DNA of 64,000 nucleotides from Paenibacillus ihbetae (GTDB lineage Bacteria > Bacillota > Bacilli > Paenibacillales > Paenibacillaceae), in the NCBI RefSeq assembly GCF_002741055.1, contig NZ_CP016809.1, forward strand, positions 124,001 to 188,000, in the 5' to 3' direction. The notes beneath the pieces were generated by a model. The model saw only the letters and a list, made by a program, of their open reading frames with translations. It did no database searches and had not been told where the DNA came from. Below, in pieces: positions 18,322 through 26,842 of this stretch. The position numbers and the translations under genes were made by a program. Position 1 is the stretch's first letter, and each line of letters starts with the position of its first letter.

Positions 18322-18345
18322 GACCTTGACACTAGTGTCAAGGTC
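18322..18345 (-). promoter_or_regulatory. perfect 24-bp palindrome, MerR-family type operator/promoter
   Basis: GACCTTGACACT and its exact reverse complement sit back to back. CTTGAC...GTCAAG dyads of this form are typical of MerR-family operators placed inside an over-long promoter spacer. On the minus strand TTGACA starts within the left arm, and TAAAGG follows 19 bases later as a weak -10. Transcription would enter the imine-reductase-like pair. No merR gene is in the window. Confidence 0.7.
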
Positions 18346-18346
18346 A

Positions 18347-18377
18347 AACAAAAAAAACCACTGAGCTTGATCAGTGG
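18347..18377 (-). terminator. terminator of the sensor kinase gene
   Basis: On the minus strand a 7-bp stem (CCACTGA/TCAGTGG with a 6-base loop) is followed by eight T. It lies 69 bases beyond the sensor kinase stop and directly abuts the MerR-type palindrome. Confidence 0.85.
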
Positions 18378-18445
18378 CTTTGTAGAACTGAGATATATGG
18401 GCAAAGCGATGATATTATAAAATATTTTTTAGAGTAGCGGGATTT

Positions 18446-19822
18446 TTAATTCTGCCGGGCGGGAATCTCAAGCGTGACCTCCGCCCCGCCTTGCGGCCGA
18501 TTGGCAAGCCGTAAGGAGCCCTGATGGAGCCTGGCTACGTTATGGGCAAATGTTAACCCGATGCCGTAGTGTCCTTTAGCTGAACGGCTTTTGTCCCCCA
18601 TATAGAACAGCTGGGTAGCCTGCTCCAATCCTTCCCTCGTAAAACCGGGCCCGCTGTCTGTCACTCGAAATGACACGATCCGGTTCGAAGCGGAGACCGC
18701 CAAGCGAATTTCCCCGCCGTCCGGCGTATGATCCGCCGCATTCGTCAAAATATTCATAATCGCACGGAGAAGCAGTTCACGATCAAAAGCCGGCTCCAGC
18801 GTCACTGTCTCTTCCTGGTCTAGCACAATCTCGAGCCTGCGCTGCCCGACATAACCCGAAACGTCTTGGATCAGCTCAGCCGCAAAATCCCTCAGGCTGG
18901 TGGGCTTGAGCGCAATGGCCATGTCCTGTTCCGTCTTCGAGATATGGATGAGCAGGCTAACATATTCCTCGATCCTGCTTGTGGCATTTAAGATATATTC
19001 GGTGTATCCGGCATGCTCTTCGCTTTGATCGTCAAGGCTCAGCAGCTCGGCGTTTCCTCTAATAATGGTTACGGGGATCTTGATGTCATGAGCCAGCGCG
19101 CTAATCTGTTCCCGTTTTCGGGTTTCCGTTCTCCATTGAGCTTGAAGCGATTCCTCCAGCGCTTTGGCCATTTCCTGAAGAGAGGCCAGAACATCATCGA
19201 ATTCCTTTATCGGCGACCGCTCCTCCTCCATACTTAGATCCCGGTTCCGAATCCGCACGGTCAGCTTCTGAATGCGATCAAATTGCCGCTGTAATCGCCT
19301 GGCAAAGATCGTGGTCACCGCTAATACGATACTAATAATGGATATTATCCCGATGATAAGCGTCGTTACCTCATAATCCGGAAAATGCGCTCTTAACCAA
19401 GGCAATGTAAAGCGCGAACGCACCTTATAGTGCAGCACCACATATTCTTGCTCTCTTTCGACCACACGGTAAACAGCCTGCCCCTGATAGGATGACCTGT
19501 TCTGAATCGCTCGAACGGCCGCCGCCTCCCGGGAAGGATCCAGCGTGCCTTCAACCACCCGAAGCGTGTCTTTATCCACCACGGCATAAGGAATATCTTC
19601 GGGTATCAGCTCAGGTGAAAACGTGCTTGCGTTCTGGATACCCGGCTCGGCATCCAGTACCCGCCGTTCGTCATAATTGGCGTGGACGACAAGACCTGCA
19701 TTTATGGCCAGCCTGTTAAGGAGAACTCCCAACAGAACCATGGCAATGAGACAAACGGATAAGAGGATGACATAATGCAGCAGCTCTCGCCTGAGGCTGG
19801 ATTGTCTTAATCGTTGTCCCAT
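18446..19822 (-). CDS. sensor histidine kinase (LanK/CprK-like) of the peptide-resistance operon
   Basis: 458 residues. Transmembrane segments at about 16-36 and 153-174 enclose an outer sensor of about 115 residues. HAMP follows, then HisKA with H245 in ALAHDIKIPVTII, and HATPase (N-box ILTNAADHTPDGG, G1 DSGPGF). The ATG at 19822 is preceded by GGGAG at 10 bases; a GTG six codons earlier overlaps that SD. It overlaps the response regulator by 16 bases. Co-location with a LanFEG-type exporter suggests it senses lantibiotic-like or cell-envelope peptides, by analogy with CprK and NisK-type kinases. Confidence 0.87.
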   Translation of the reverse strand: MGQRLRQSSLRRELLHYVILLSVCLIAMVLLGVLLNRLAINAGLVVHANYDERRVLDAEPGIQNASTFSPELIPEDIPYAVVDKDTLRVVEGTLDPSREAAAVRAIQNRSSYQGQAVYRVVEREQEYVVLHYKVRSRFTLPWLRAHFPDYEVTTLIIGIISIISIVLAVTTIFARRLQRQFDRIQKLTVRIRNRDLSMEEERSPIKEFDDVLASLQEMAKALEESLQAQWRTETRKREQISALAHDIKIPVTIIRGNAELLSLDDQSEEHAGYTEYILNATSRIEEYVSLLIHISKTEQDMAIALKPTSLRDFAAELIQDVSGYVGQRRLEIVLDQEETVTLEPAFDRELLLRAIMNILTNAADHTPDGGEIRLAVSASNRIVSFRVTDSGPGFTREGLEQATQLFYMGDKSRSAKGHYGIGLTFAHNVARLHQGSLRLANRPQGGAEVTLEIPARQN

Positions 19823-20475
19823 CGGTAGCCTACTCCCCACACCGTTGAAATGGGAGAGACCCCATATGCCTTGAACTTGCTGCGAATCGACCGGATGAAT
19901 TCCGTGATCGTCGTAAATAAGGCTTCTCCATCGATTCCGTAAATCTCCTCATGGATTTCCTCCCGGGTGAATACCCGCTCTCTTCGCCGAACGAGCAGCT
20001 CACAGATTTTGTATTCATTCGGAGTCAGCCGCACCGGCTGGTCGCCTACCCATACCTCCTTCAGGTCAAAATCAAAGCTGATACCCGATACGGTAAGCCT
20101 GGACAAGCTTTTCTCCCGTGTTTCTCTGCGCAAATGCGCATTCACCCTGGCACTGAGCTCTTTAACGCCAAACGGCTTTGCGATGTAATCGTCTCCTCCA
20201 TGCATCAGCCCGTTCACGACATCCTCCTCATCCGACTTGGCTGTGAGAAACAGAATCGGACAGCTGACATATCCGCGAATCTTCCTGCATAATTCGAAGC
20301 CGTCCACGTGAGGCATCATGACGTCCAACAGGATCAGATCATAGCCTTGGAATGCTTCCGGACGGATCTCCGTTACTTCGGATCGGGTGATCACCTCATG
20401 CCGGTCACGTCGCAAAATATTTGCTATCAAAGCCAAAATGTCCTCTTCGTCGTCGATTGCCAGTATTTTTGCCAT
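19807..20475 (-). CDS. OmpR-family response regulator (LanR/CprR-like)
   Basis: 222 residues with a receiver domain (acidic D8/D9, phosphoacceptor D51 in ILLDVMMP, K near AKPF) and a C-terminal winged helix (about 125-222). The ATG at 20475 lies 5 bases after GAGGTG; an upstream ATG would overlap that SD. It lies 29 bases downstream of the second permease gene and overlaps the kinase gene, so exporter and regulator form one operon that probably activates itself. Confidence 0.88.
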   Translation of the reverse strand: MAKILAIDDEEDILALIANILRRDRHEVITRSEVTEIRPEAFQGYDLILLDVMMPHVDGFELCRKIRGYVSCPILFLTAKSDEEDVVNGLMHGGDDYIAKPFGVKELSARVNAHLRRETREKSLSRLTVSGISFDFDLKEVWVGDQPVRLTPNEYKICELLVRRRERVFTREEIHEEIYGIDGEALFTTITEFIRSIRSKFKAYGVSPISTVWGVGYRWDND

Positions 20476-20504
20476 CCTTACACCTCTTTCTATGTACAAG
20501 CGCC

Positions 20505-21272
20505 TTATTCATGCGCCGTCTTTCCTTCCCATCGGCAAAACCAGGCGATGCTTATCGCATAACAGAGTGCAGTCAACGATACCGCAACCCCTACGCCCAG
20601 CGCCAGCTCGTGCTGCACGTAGTTCACCATTTCCGCCGGCAAGGATTCGTCCCGTGCAATGCCGGTTAAACCACTGAATCTAACTCCCCAAGCCCACGGC
20701 ACATACATCCATGCCTGGTCGCCCAGCCCGGTCGCCATGAGCGCAGCCATCAGCAATCCGACTCCTCCCATAAGGATCGATGCGCCCATCCCGAACACAA
20801 ACGCAATAAATAAATGCATCATCAGCAGCATGAAATTGGAACAAGTAAGCAAGAACCATCCACAAACGTAACTCCAAATAGGAATATCGGTCAAGCCCAT
20901 TCCCCATTTCATACCCCCGATCCAAAGGATAACGGCAAAGAGTATCATGGCTCCAAGCAGCACCAACAACAAAAGCAGCTTGCTCATATATCCGCTAATC
21001 CTGGATGCCGTTCCCCCGAGCAAACCTTGGAAATGGCCGGCTTGTCTTTCCTGGTCAATCATGAAGCCAGCCGCAAGTCCTATGAAAAAGGGCAGCGCAA
21101 TGCCCATACTCTCCGTGTAGAACAAATACATCTGTGAGGAAGATTCTGACCTGCCAGTAAAATACGCCAGAAAAAGGGCTGCGTAAGCGACGGGAATGGC
21201 CGCGAGAACCCACATCAGCTTGGTTCGCTTGAGCTTCAGCAGATCGGCTCTTAAACATCTCCATAGGTTCAT
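20505..21272 (-). CDS. LanG/MutG-type ABC permease
   Basis: 255 residues with six membrane segments. The amino end MNLWRCLRADLLKLKRTKLM is the characteristic cytoplasmic start of lantibiotic-immunity permeases. It forms the transporter with the preceding permease and ATPase. The gene begins 6 bases after the preceding permease stop. LanFEG exporters expel lantibiotics from the membrane, and similar three-gene units without biosynthesis genes give resistance to foreign peptides. Confidence 0.82.
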   Translation of the reverse strand: MNLWRCLRADLLKLKRTKLMWVLAAIPVAYAALFLAYFTGRSESSSQMYLFYTESMGIALPFFIGLAAGFMIDQERQAGHFQGLLGGTASRISGYMSKLLLLLVLLGAMILFAVILWIGGMKWGMGLTDIPIWSYVCGWFLLTCSNFMLLMMHLFIAFVFGMGASILMGGVGLLMAALMATGLGDQAWMYVPWAWGVRFSGLTGIARDESLPAEMVNYVQHELALGVGVAVSLTALCYAISIAWFCRWEGKTAHE

Positions 21273-21278
21273 TCCCTG

Positions 21279-22025
21279 TCAGCGCCCCCCTTCGCCGCTT
21301 CGAATCTGCGGACCAAAGCGCTGCATCGTTAACATGCTGAGTGCCACCGTAAGTAACAATGACAATCCAATCCCTACCGGCAAAACCCTCATATCCAGCA
21401 GTGCATGCCCCGGGGCAAGCAATGTCCCATTCGGGTGAACCCCGGCCATCGGAGCCATCAGGCGGATGGACCAGCTCCATGGGCAAGCCCACCAGAACGT
21501 CCGCGTGGAGCACGGAATCCCCAATCCCATGGCACATACGATGTTGATTCCGATCGCTGCGGCTGCCCCCCATTTTTTTGCGATCCACAGAAACAAAGGA
21601 ATTTCCCAGAGGGTTGTTATCCACAGTACCAAGGCGGACATAAGCGTAACCATTGTCAGGATATTCTCACCCGTAAAGAGCATGCCGACGGTCCCCATCA
21701 CGAGAAGATACACCCCGAAGGCTGCAAGCGAATACCCCCCCATCACGACCAGCTTGGCTAGCCAGATATTTCGAAGCGAAACCGGAAGCAGATAGATTCC
21801 TTGATAACTCGAAGCAAGCTGCTCCTTCTGGTGTGTCAGGCTGCCCCATAGAGCGAGCATCAGCGGCAGGAACAGAATGGACCACCAATTGACGGTATTG
21901 GATACGAAATACATCGGATTCATAAGCAACGAAAACGCCACATTCGCGATGGGCACCAAGAAGATAAGCTTGGCTGAAAACGTGCGCTTGAGCTTTAGGC
22001 GCTCCGATCGAAGATAAGGAATCAT
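21279..22025 (-). CDS. LanE/MutE-type ABC permease
   Basis: 248 residues with six membrane segments and an N-terminal SERLKLKRTFSAKLIFLVPI segment typical of the MutE/EpiE group. It overlaps the ATPase gene by 4 bases (ATGA), so the two are translationally coupled. The two permeases are related in their amino ends but diverge elsewhere, as usual for LanE/LanG heterodimers. Confidence 0.82.
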   Translation of the reverse strand: MIPYLRSERLKLKRTFSAKLIFLVPIANVAFSLLMNPMYFVSNTVNWWSILFLPLMLALWGSLTHQKEQLASSYQGIYLLPVSLRNIWLAKLVVMGGYSLAAFGVYLLVMGTVGMLFTGENILTMVTLMSALVLWITTLWEIPLFLWIAKKWGAAAAIGINIVCAMGLGIPCSTRTFWWACPWSWSIRLMAPMAGVHPNGTLLAPGHALLDMRVLPVGIGLSLLLTVALSMLTMQRFGPQIRSGEGGR

Positions 22026-22750
22026 CTGTACCCCTCCTTTCGTCGATCAGGGGTCGAGGCGACATCCATAAACAACTGCTCCAAATTTTGTCCGGATTGA
22101 ATTTCCCCTTCATATAACAGTTCTCCATGGTTAATGATGCCGATTCGATCGGCTGTTTGTTCCACCTCGGACAACAAATGACTGGAAAGGATGACGGTCA
22201 CCCCTTGACGGGGTAGAGACCGAATCAGCTCACGAAGCTCATGAATCCCGACCGGATCCAGCCCGTTCGTAGGCTCATCAAGGATGAGCAATCGGGGGCG
22301 GTTGAGTAGTGCAATCGCAATACCAAGCCGTTGCTTCATGCCCATTGAAAAATTCCTTGCCGTTTTTTTGCCGGCCGTTGACAACTTCACCATATCCAAG
22401 ACTTCATGAATTCGGGAATCCGGCAGTCCAAGCAATAGACTGCGAGTCTTCAGGTTTTCGAATGCCGTTAAATTTCCGTATATCGGCGGAGATTCGATCA
22501 GCGCTCCGATTTGCTTCAAATCCTGCCTGCTCCAGCGATGACCGTCAAACCAGATGCTGCCGGAGGTCGGTGCGATGATGCCGGTCAGCATTTTCAGCGT
22601 CGTGGACTTTCCTGCTCCGTTAGGGCCGAGAAGTCCATAAACACAGTTTGCAGGAACCTGCAAGGAGAGCTCTTTAACGACGTTTTCCTTGCCAAAGCGC
22701 TTGGAAACCTTCTGCATTTCTAATAATGGGCCGTTAACCAATGTCATCAT
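22022..22750 (-). CDS. LanF/BcrA-type ABC ATPase
   Basis: 242 residues with Walker A GPNGAGKST at 42-50, the Q-loop near GALIESPPIYGNLT, the signature FSMGMKQR at 133-140 and Walker B LLILDEP at 153-159. The E of the Q-loop replaced at ALIESPP is a hallmark of the lantibiotic-protection ATPases (E-loop). It is the first exporter gene, 42 bases downstream of the lipoprotein gene. Confidence 0.87.
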   Translation of the reverse strand: MMTLVNGPLLEMQKVSKRFGKENVVKELSLQVPANCVYGLLGPNGAGKSTTLKMLTGIIAPTSGSIWFDGHRWSRQDLKQIGALIESPPIYGNLTAFENLKTRSLLLGLPDSRIHEVLDMVKLSTAGKKTARNFSMGMKQRLGIAIALLNRPRLLILDEPTNGLDPVGIHELRELIRSLPRQGVTVILSSHLLSEVEQTADRIGIINHGELLYEGEIQSGQNLEQLFMDVASTPDRRKEGYR

Positions 22751-22792
22751 TCCTATTCCTCAGTGAAATATGTTTAAATTGATGGGATTCTT

Positions 22793-23284
22793 TTACTCTT
22801 CGCGTATCAGCTCTGCCTCCAGAAGCTTCCGATTAAGTTCGATAATGATCCGTTCGGAGCTTCCCTTGGGCTCACCTTTATGCCGATAGACGGAACCGTA
22901 CGTCATAGGATTCTTCTCCCGGATTTCATCGGAATCAAGGTACAGATAAGGCTTCTTCAGTTCGTCCTCGGTCCACCTCTTCCCCTTCTGATCCACATAA
23001 TACGTCTCACCGATAAAGCCGATATGGCCTCCTTTAGACTTTGGATCAGCCTCCCCTTGCAGCTCATACAGTCTTCCGTCGAACACTACCCTGTCCAGCC
23101 GTCCTTCGTCGATCAGCTCCTCGATCGTTAGGTCCGTTTCCTTATCGAGCTCCAATGTATAGTGGGCTGTTTTTTGCGTCTCCTCAACCACCTTTTGGGT
23201 GAAGTGGTCCAGCCTTTCGCATCCTGTTAACAGGAGCAGCGCGCTAACCGTAATGAGGATCCAGCCTCGGGGCGTTTTCTTCAT
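22793..23284 (-). CDS. lipoprotein, possible SpaI/NisI-like immunity protein
   Basis: 163 residues with lipobox LLLLTGC (C22) and AAGGAGG before the ATG. The mature part is hydrophilic and mixed alpha/beta, with tyrosine-rich hairpins such as VVFDGRLYEL and GETYYVDQKGKRW. I do not recognize a clear family motif. Its size, lipoprotein nature and position directly upstream of LanF resemble SpaI/NisI immunity lipoproteins, which sequester the peptide outside the membrane. That function is inference from context. Confidence 0.6.
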   Translation of the reverse strand: MKKTPRGWILITVSALLLLTGCERLDHFTQKVVEETQKTAHYTLELDKETDLTIEELIDEGRLDRVVFDGRLYELQGEADPKSKGGHIGFIGETYYVDQKGKRWTEDELKKPYLYLDSDEIREKNPMTYGSVYRHKGEPKGSSERIIIELNRKLLEAELIREE

Positions 23285-23391
23285 GTAAAAACCTCCTTCT
23301 ACGCTTCATGTCAAATATGATGTCGTGAAATAACCTTAATCGGAAAATATCAGAGAACCATCAGGATTCGAAGATTCCATTTCTGCCATGC

Positions 23392-23420
23392 AAAAAAAAA
23401 GAGCCGCCTGCAAGGCGACT
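23392..23420 (-). terminator. terminator of the siderophore permease operon
   Basis: On the minus strand AGTCGCC and GGCGGCT pair (7 bp, one G-T) around TTGCA, followed by nine T. It lies 39 bases beyond the second permease gene. Confidence 0.85.
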
Positions 23421-23458
23421 TCTAAAGAATCAAATCCATTTTTTGGGATTTGTCCAGG

Positions 23459-24502
23459 TCAGATTTCATGGCGACGATGGCGTGCAAGCAGCAAGATGAA
23501 GAAAGGAGCGCCGATAGCTGCCGTGAACACGCCGGCTGGAACGTCGAGCGGTTGAAACATCGTTCGGCCGGCCATATCGGCTAGCAGCAGGAGCAGCGCA
23601 CCGATTAAAGCTGCCGCCGGCAGCAGAACGCCGTAGGAAGGTCCGACAAGCCTGCGGGCGATATGAGGCCCGATCAAGCCGATGAAACCGACGGCGCCGA
23701 CCAGCGCGACCGAGGAGCCTGCAAGCGCAACGGTAACGAGAAGCAGCCACAGTCGCTGCCGCTGAACGGCTGCTCCAATGCCGGTCGCAAGCTGCTCGCC
23801 CAGTCCATGAACATTCAAGTGCCGGGCGTTCGCCCATGCAATTCCACCGAACAGCAGCGTCCAGGGAAGCAGGGTTAGCACCTGCTCCCATGTCGCGCCA
23901 TAAACGCTGCCGGTCAGCCAAATATAGGCTTTCCCGGCGGATGTGATCGAACTGAATGCGAGGAGCAGCATCGTTAGCGAGCTTGCCCCTGCGGAAATGC
24001 CTACCCCGATCAGCACCAGCCGGATCGGCGAAACCCCGTTCTTCCAGGCCAGAATGTAGACCAGTCCTGAAACAACCAGAGCGCCTCCCATCGCGGCAAC
24101 CGGCAGCCAGCCGATCCCGAGTCCCCCTCCCGCGAAGGCGATGAACGCGACGGCGGCAACCGAAGCGCCGCCGGTCATACCGAGCACATCCGGCGCGGCG
24201 AGCGGGTTCCGAATAAGGCCCTGGAGGATCGCGCCGGCAATGCTGAGTCCTGCTCCCGCCAATCCGGCCAGTACCAGGCGGGGCAGCCGCAGCATGCCGA
24301 TAACAAAAGCTGAATCGCCGCCCGCGCCGGCTATCGTTCGGATAACTTCCAGCGGTGATTCCCATGTGCTGCCTAAGCAGGCTCCAAGGATAAATGACGC
24401 TATCAGCGCCGCCAACAGAAGTAACAGCGTTAGCATAGGCCGTTTGTCAGATCGTATGGAGGAGCGCGGTTTGCGGCTATTTAACGGAGCCATTCGGTTC
24501 AT
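23459..24502 (-). CDS. FecCD-family iron-siderophore permease (second subunit)
   Basis: 347 residues with about ten membrane helices. Family landmarks are GAILQGLIRNPLAAPDVLG near the amino half and GFIGLIGPHIARRLVG near the carboxyl half. The start is ATG at 24502: AGGAGG lies 8 bases upstream and it overlaps the first permease stop as ATGA. The frame stays open far upstream, but that part is antisense-free shadow of the first permease and not protein-like. Works with the adjacent permease and binding protein. Confidence 0.92.
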   Translation of the reverse strand: MNRMAPLNSRKPRSSIRSDKRPMLTLLLLLAALIASFILGACLGSTWESPLEVIRTIAGAGGDSAFVIGMLRLPRLVLAGLAGAGLSIAGAILQGLIRNPLAAPDVLGMTGGASVAAVAFIAFAGGGLGIGWLPVAAMGGALVVSGLVYILAWKNGVSPIRLVLIGVGISAGASSLTMLLLAFSSITSAGKAYIWLTGSVYGATWEQVLTLLPWTLLFGGIAWANARHLNVHGLGEQLATGIGAAVQRQRLWLLLVTVALAGSSVALVGAVGFIGLIGPHIARRLVGPSYGVLLPAAALIGALLLLLADMAGRTMFQPLDVPAGVFTAAIGAPFFILLLARHRRHEI

Positions 24503-25524
24503 CCTGCTGCCTCCTTCGCGCCAAGCCCGCTGCGAGCGATATAAATGAAAAACGGAATGCCGATCAAGCCGGTGACAACGCCGAGCGGAAGCTCCCCGGG
24601 CTGCACCGGAAAGCGGGCGACGAGATCGGCCAGGAGCAGAAGTATCGCGCCAAGCACGGCGCTGTACGGGACGATCCAGCGATAGTCCGTGCCAGCCAAA
24701 TAACGGGCGAAATGCGGCATGACCAGGCCGACGAAGCCAATCGCGCCTGCAGCCGCAACCGCGCTTCCGGCGAGCAGCACCACCGCGGCGGCGGTCATCG
24801 ACTTCACCAGGCCGGTACGCTGTCCGAGTCCTTTGGCGACCTCTTCTCCTGAGCCGAGAATGGTTAGCGGATAGGACAAAGTCAGTGCCGTCGTTCCGCC
24901 CAGCACCATATAAGGCAGCACTTGCTGGAGTGTGGACATTTCTTTTCCGGCAACCGAGCCTGCCAGCCAGAACAGCACATTTTGCAGGCCGGACTCGTCC
25001 AATGCCAGCACACCCTGGGTCAATGCGCCGAAGAGCGCACTCAGCGCCGACCCGGCCAAGACTAAGCGAACCGGCGTCATGCCTCCGCCGGCAAGGGAGG
25101 CCAAGCCATATACCAGCAGCGCAGCTGCTGCGGCGCCGGCAAAAGCTGCCCAAACCAGCTGGGACAGCGAGGTAAGCGGCAGCAGCGTCAGCGCAAGAAC
25201 CACTGCAAGCACGGCACCGGAATTGATGCCGAACAGCCCGGGCGAGGCAAGCGGATTGCGTGTTAAAGCCTGCATCAACGCCCCCGCCATGGCCAGCGAC
25301 GCCCCGACCGCAAGTGCGAACGCTGCACGCGGAGCTCTCGTCGTGACGATGATGACATGCTCGTTATCCGCCGGATTGTAGCGGATCAGGGCATCCACTG
25401 TGGTGGCCGGATCGATCTGCGTCGTACCGATCGCGATGCTGGCCACGAACGCGATCCCCAACAGCAGCAGCGCACCCGCCAACCCCAGCAGCTTGCTGCC
25501 GTTATGTTGAAATAGAGGCTTCAC
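24499..25524 (-). CDS. FecCD-family iron-siderophore permease (first subunit)
   Basis: 341 residues with about ten membrane helices, GALMQALTRNPLASPGLFG and GFVGLVMPHFARYLAG being the two conserved family segments. The GTG at 25524 is chosen because GAGGGGG lies 7 bases upstream. It starts 145 bases after the binding-protein gene. No FecE/FhuC-type ATPase follows the two permeases, so the importer must borrow an ATPase encoded elsewhere, as Bacillus systems do with YusV/FhuC. Confidence 0.92.
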   Translation of the reverse strand: MKPLFQHNGSKLLGLAGALLLLGIAFVASIAIGTTQIDPATTVDALIRYNPADNEHVIIVTTRAPRAAFALAVGASLAMAGALMQALTRNPLASPGLFGINSGAVLAVVLALTLLPLTSLSQLVWAAFAGAAAAALLVYGLASLAGGGMTPVRLVLAGSALSALFGALTQGVLALDESGLQNVLFWLAGSVAGKEMSTLQQVLPYMVLGGTTALTLSYPLTILGSGEEVAKGLGQRTGLVKSMTAAAVVLLAGSAVAAAGAIGFVGLVMPHFARYLAGTDYRWIVPYSAVLGAILLLLADLVARFPVQPGELPLGVVTGLIGIPFFIYIARSGLGAKEAAG

Positions 25525-25669
25525 CCGTAATCCCCCTCTTGTTGTCTGTTTTGGCGGCTTGGCGGCATGGCGGCATCCGTAATGGAGCGGCATCCAGCGC
25601 GGGCTAATAGCCGTCTGTACCGTGCCGGCATCGGATTCACACCGCTAGTGACGCCCCCCATAAACCGCT

Positions 25670-26701
25670 TTAGTCCAAATCGTAAAATTCTTTGAGATCC
25701 TTCAGCATTTCTTCAGCCGCTAGCGGACCGGAGCCGTTATTCCAGACCGCCGTGTCGACCTCATACACCCGATTGTTCTGTACCGCCCTGAGGTTCTTCC
25801 ATAACGGATGTTCCGTCCATTCTTTGCGCAGGTCCAGCCGTCCGTCGTCTCTTGTAGCGCTTGTCTGATCGAACAGAATGTCCGCATCCATCTGCGGGAT
25901 GTTCTCCTTCGAGACGAGTTTAACGCCCCAGTCCTCGCCCTTCTGCTCCGTCGGACGCGCTATGCCGAGTTCATCCAATACAAGGGCGGAGAAGCCTGTG
26001 TATACGATGCGCGCATGGTCGGCGCGGAAATCAACAATGCCGGCTTCGAGTTTCAGCTTATCTCCCATTTTCGCTTTGAAATCAGCAGCCTCGTTTTCCC
26101 AGCGCTCGAGAAAAGCTGTTTCCTCCTCCTGCTTGTTCAAAGCCTCCGCTGTCAGTGCAAGCGAACCCTTCCAGATATGTACTTCTTCCGTCATGACGGT
26201 TGGGGCAATTCCGCTGAGTTGTGTGTAGATTTCCTCGTGCCTTGTTTTGGATGCGATAATGACATCCGGCTTCAGCGCGGCGATCTTCTCCAGATTGGGC
26301 TGGTTCTCCGAGCCAAGATTCACGACACCGTCCATTTGCACGCGGATATAATTGTACCAAGGCTGTTCAATCCATGCCTCCACCGCGCCTGCCGGCTTAA
26401 CGCCTAAAGCCAGCGCTGAATCCGTCGCTCCTTGGAACAGCGTCACGACCTTCTGCGGCGTTCCTTCGACAACCGTCTCGCCCATCGCATGCTTGATCGT
26501 TCGTTTGCCTTCATCCGCCACGGCCGAAGAAGTTTTCTCGCCTGAGGATGTTGATGCGTTTTGTGGCTGCCGGGTTGAAGAAGCACTGCCTTCTCCCCCG
26601 GTCTGACCGCATCCGGCCAGCAGCGTCAATACAGCCAGCCATGCCGAAAGCAGCAACATTCCGATACTACTGCGACGGATATTTGTAAAATTGTGAAACA
26701 T
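25670..26701 (-). CDS. iron-siderophore binding lipoprotein
   Basis: 343 residues. Lipobox TLLAGC at C31, a serine/threonine-rich linker to about residue 60, then a class III periplasmic-binding fold (FhuD/FepB type) with two lobes joined by a long helix near WENEAADFKAKMG. GGGAGGG precedes the ATG. A Fur-type box lies 38 bases upstream of the start, so iron repression is expected. The siderophore cannot be read from sequence; the group includes hydroxamate and catecholate binders. Confidence 0.9.
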   Translation of the reverse strand: MFHNFTNIRRSSIGMLLLSAWLAVLTLLAGCGQTGGEGSASSTRQPQNASTSSGEKTSSAVADEGKRTIKHAMGETVVEGTPQKVVTLFQGATDSALALGVKPAGAVEAWIEQPWYNYIRVQMDGVVNLGSENQPNLEKIAALKPDVIIASKTRHEEIYTQLSGIAPTVMTEEVHIWKGSLALTAEALNKQEEETAFLERWENEAADFKAKMGDKLKLEAGIVDFRADHARIVYTGFSALVLDELGIARPTEQKGEDWGVKLVSKENIPQMDADILFDQTSATRDDGRLDLRKEWTEHPLWKNLRAVQNNRVYEVDTAVWNNGSGPLAAEEMLKDLKEFYDLD

Positions 26702-26738
26702 GAAATAGGACCCTCCCTTATTGATCTATGACTCTAAT

Positions 26739-26757
26739 TGATATTGATTCTCATTAT
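26739..26757 (-). promoter_or_regulatory. Fur box upstream of the siderophore binding protein
   Basis: TGATATT-G-ATTCTCA (26739-26753) matches the 7-1-7 Fur consensus TGATAAT-n-ATTATCA at 12 of 14 positions. It lies just upstream of the binding-protein gene in the 141-base gap behind the FhuF-like gene. Confidence 0.75.
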
Positions 26758-26842
26758 TGCATGAACCGGTTTTCATGAAAATGAACAATGATCCGGACAT
26801 ATCCGACATCCACTCCAAATTCATCAGCTGTGGAACAATCCA

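Noticed and set aside
24503..25153. A long upstream extension of the second FecCD permease frame (total 564 codons)
   Set aside because: The added part is arginine-rich, unlike protein, and overlaps the first permease in another frame; the ATG at 24502 has AGGAGG and an ATGA overlap.
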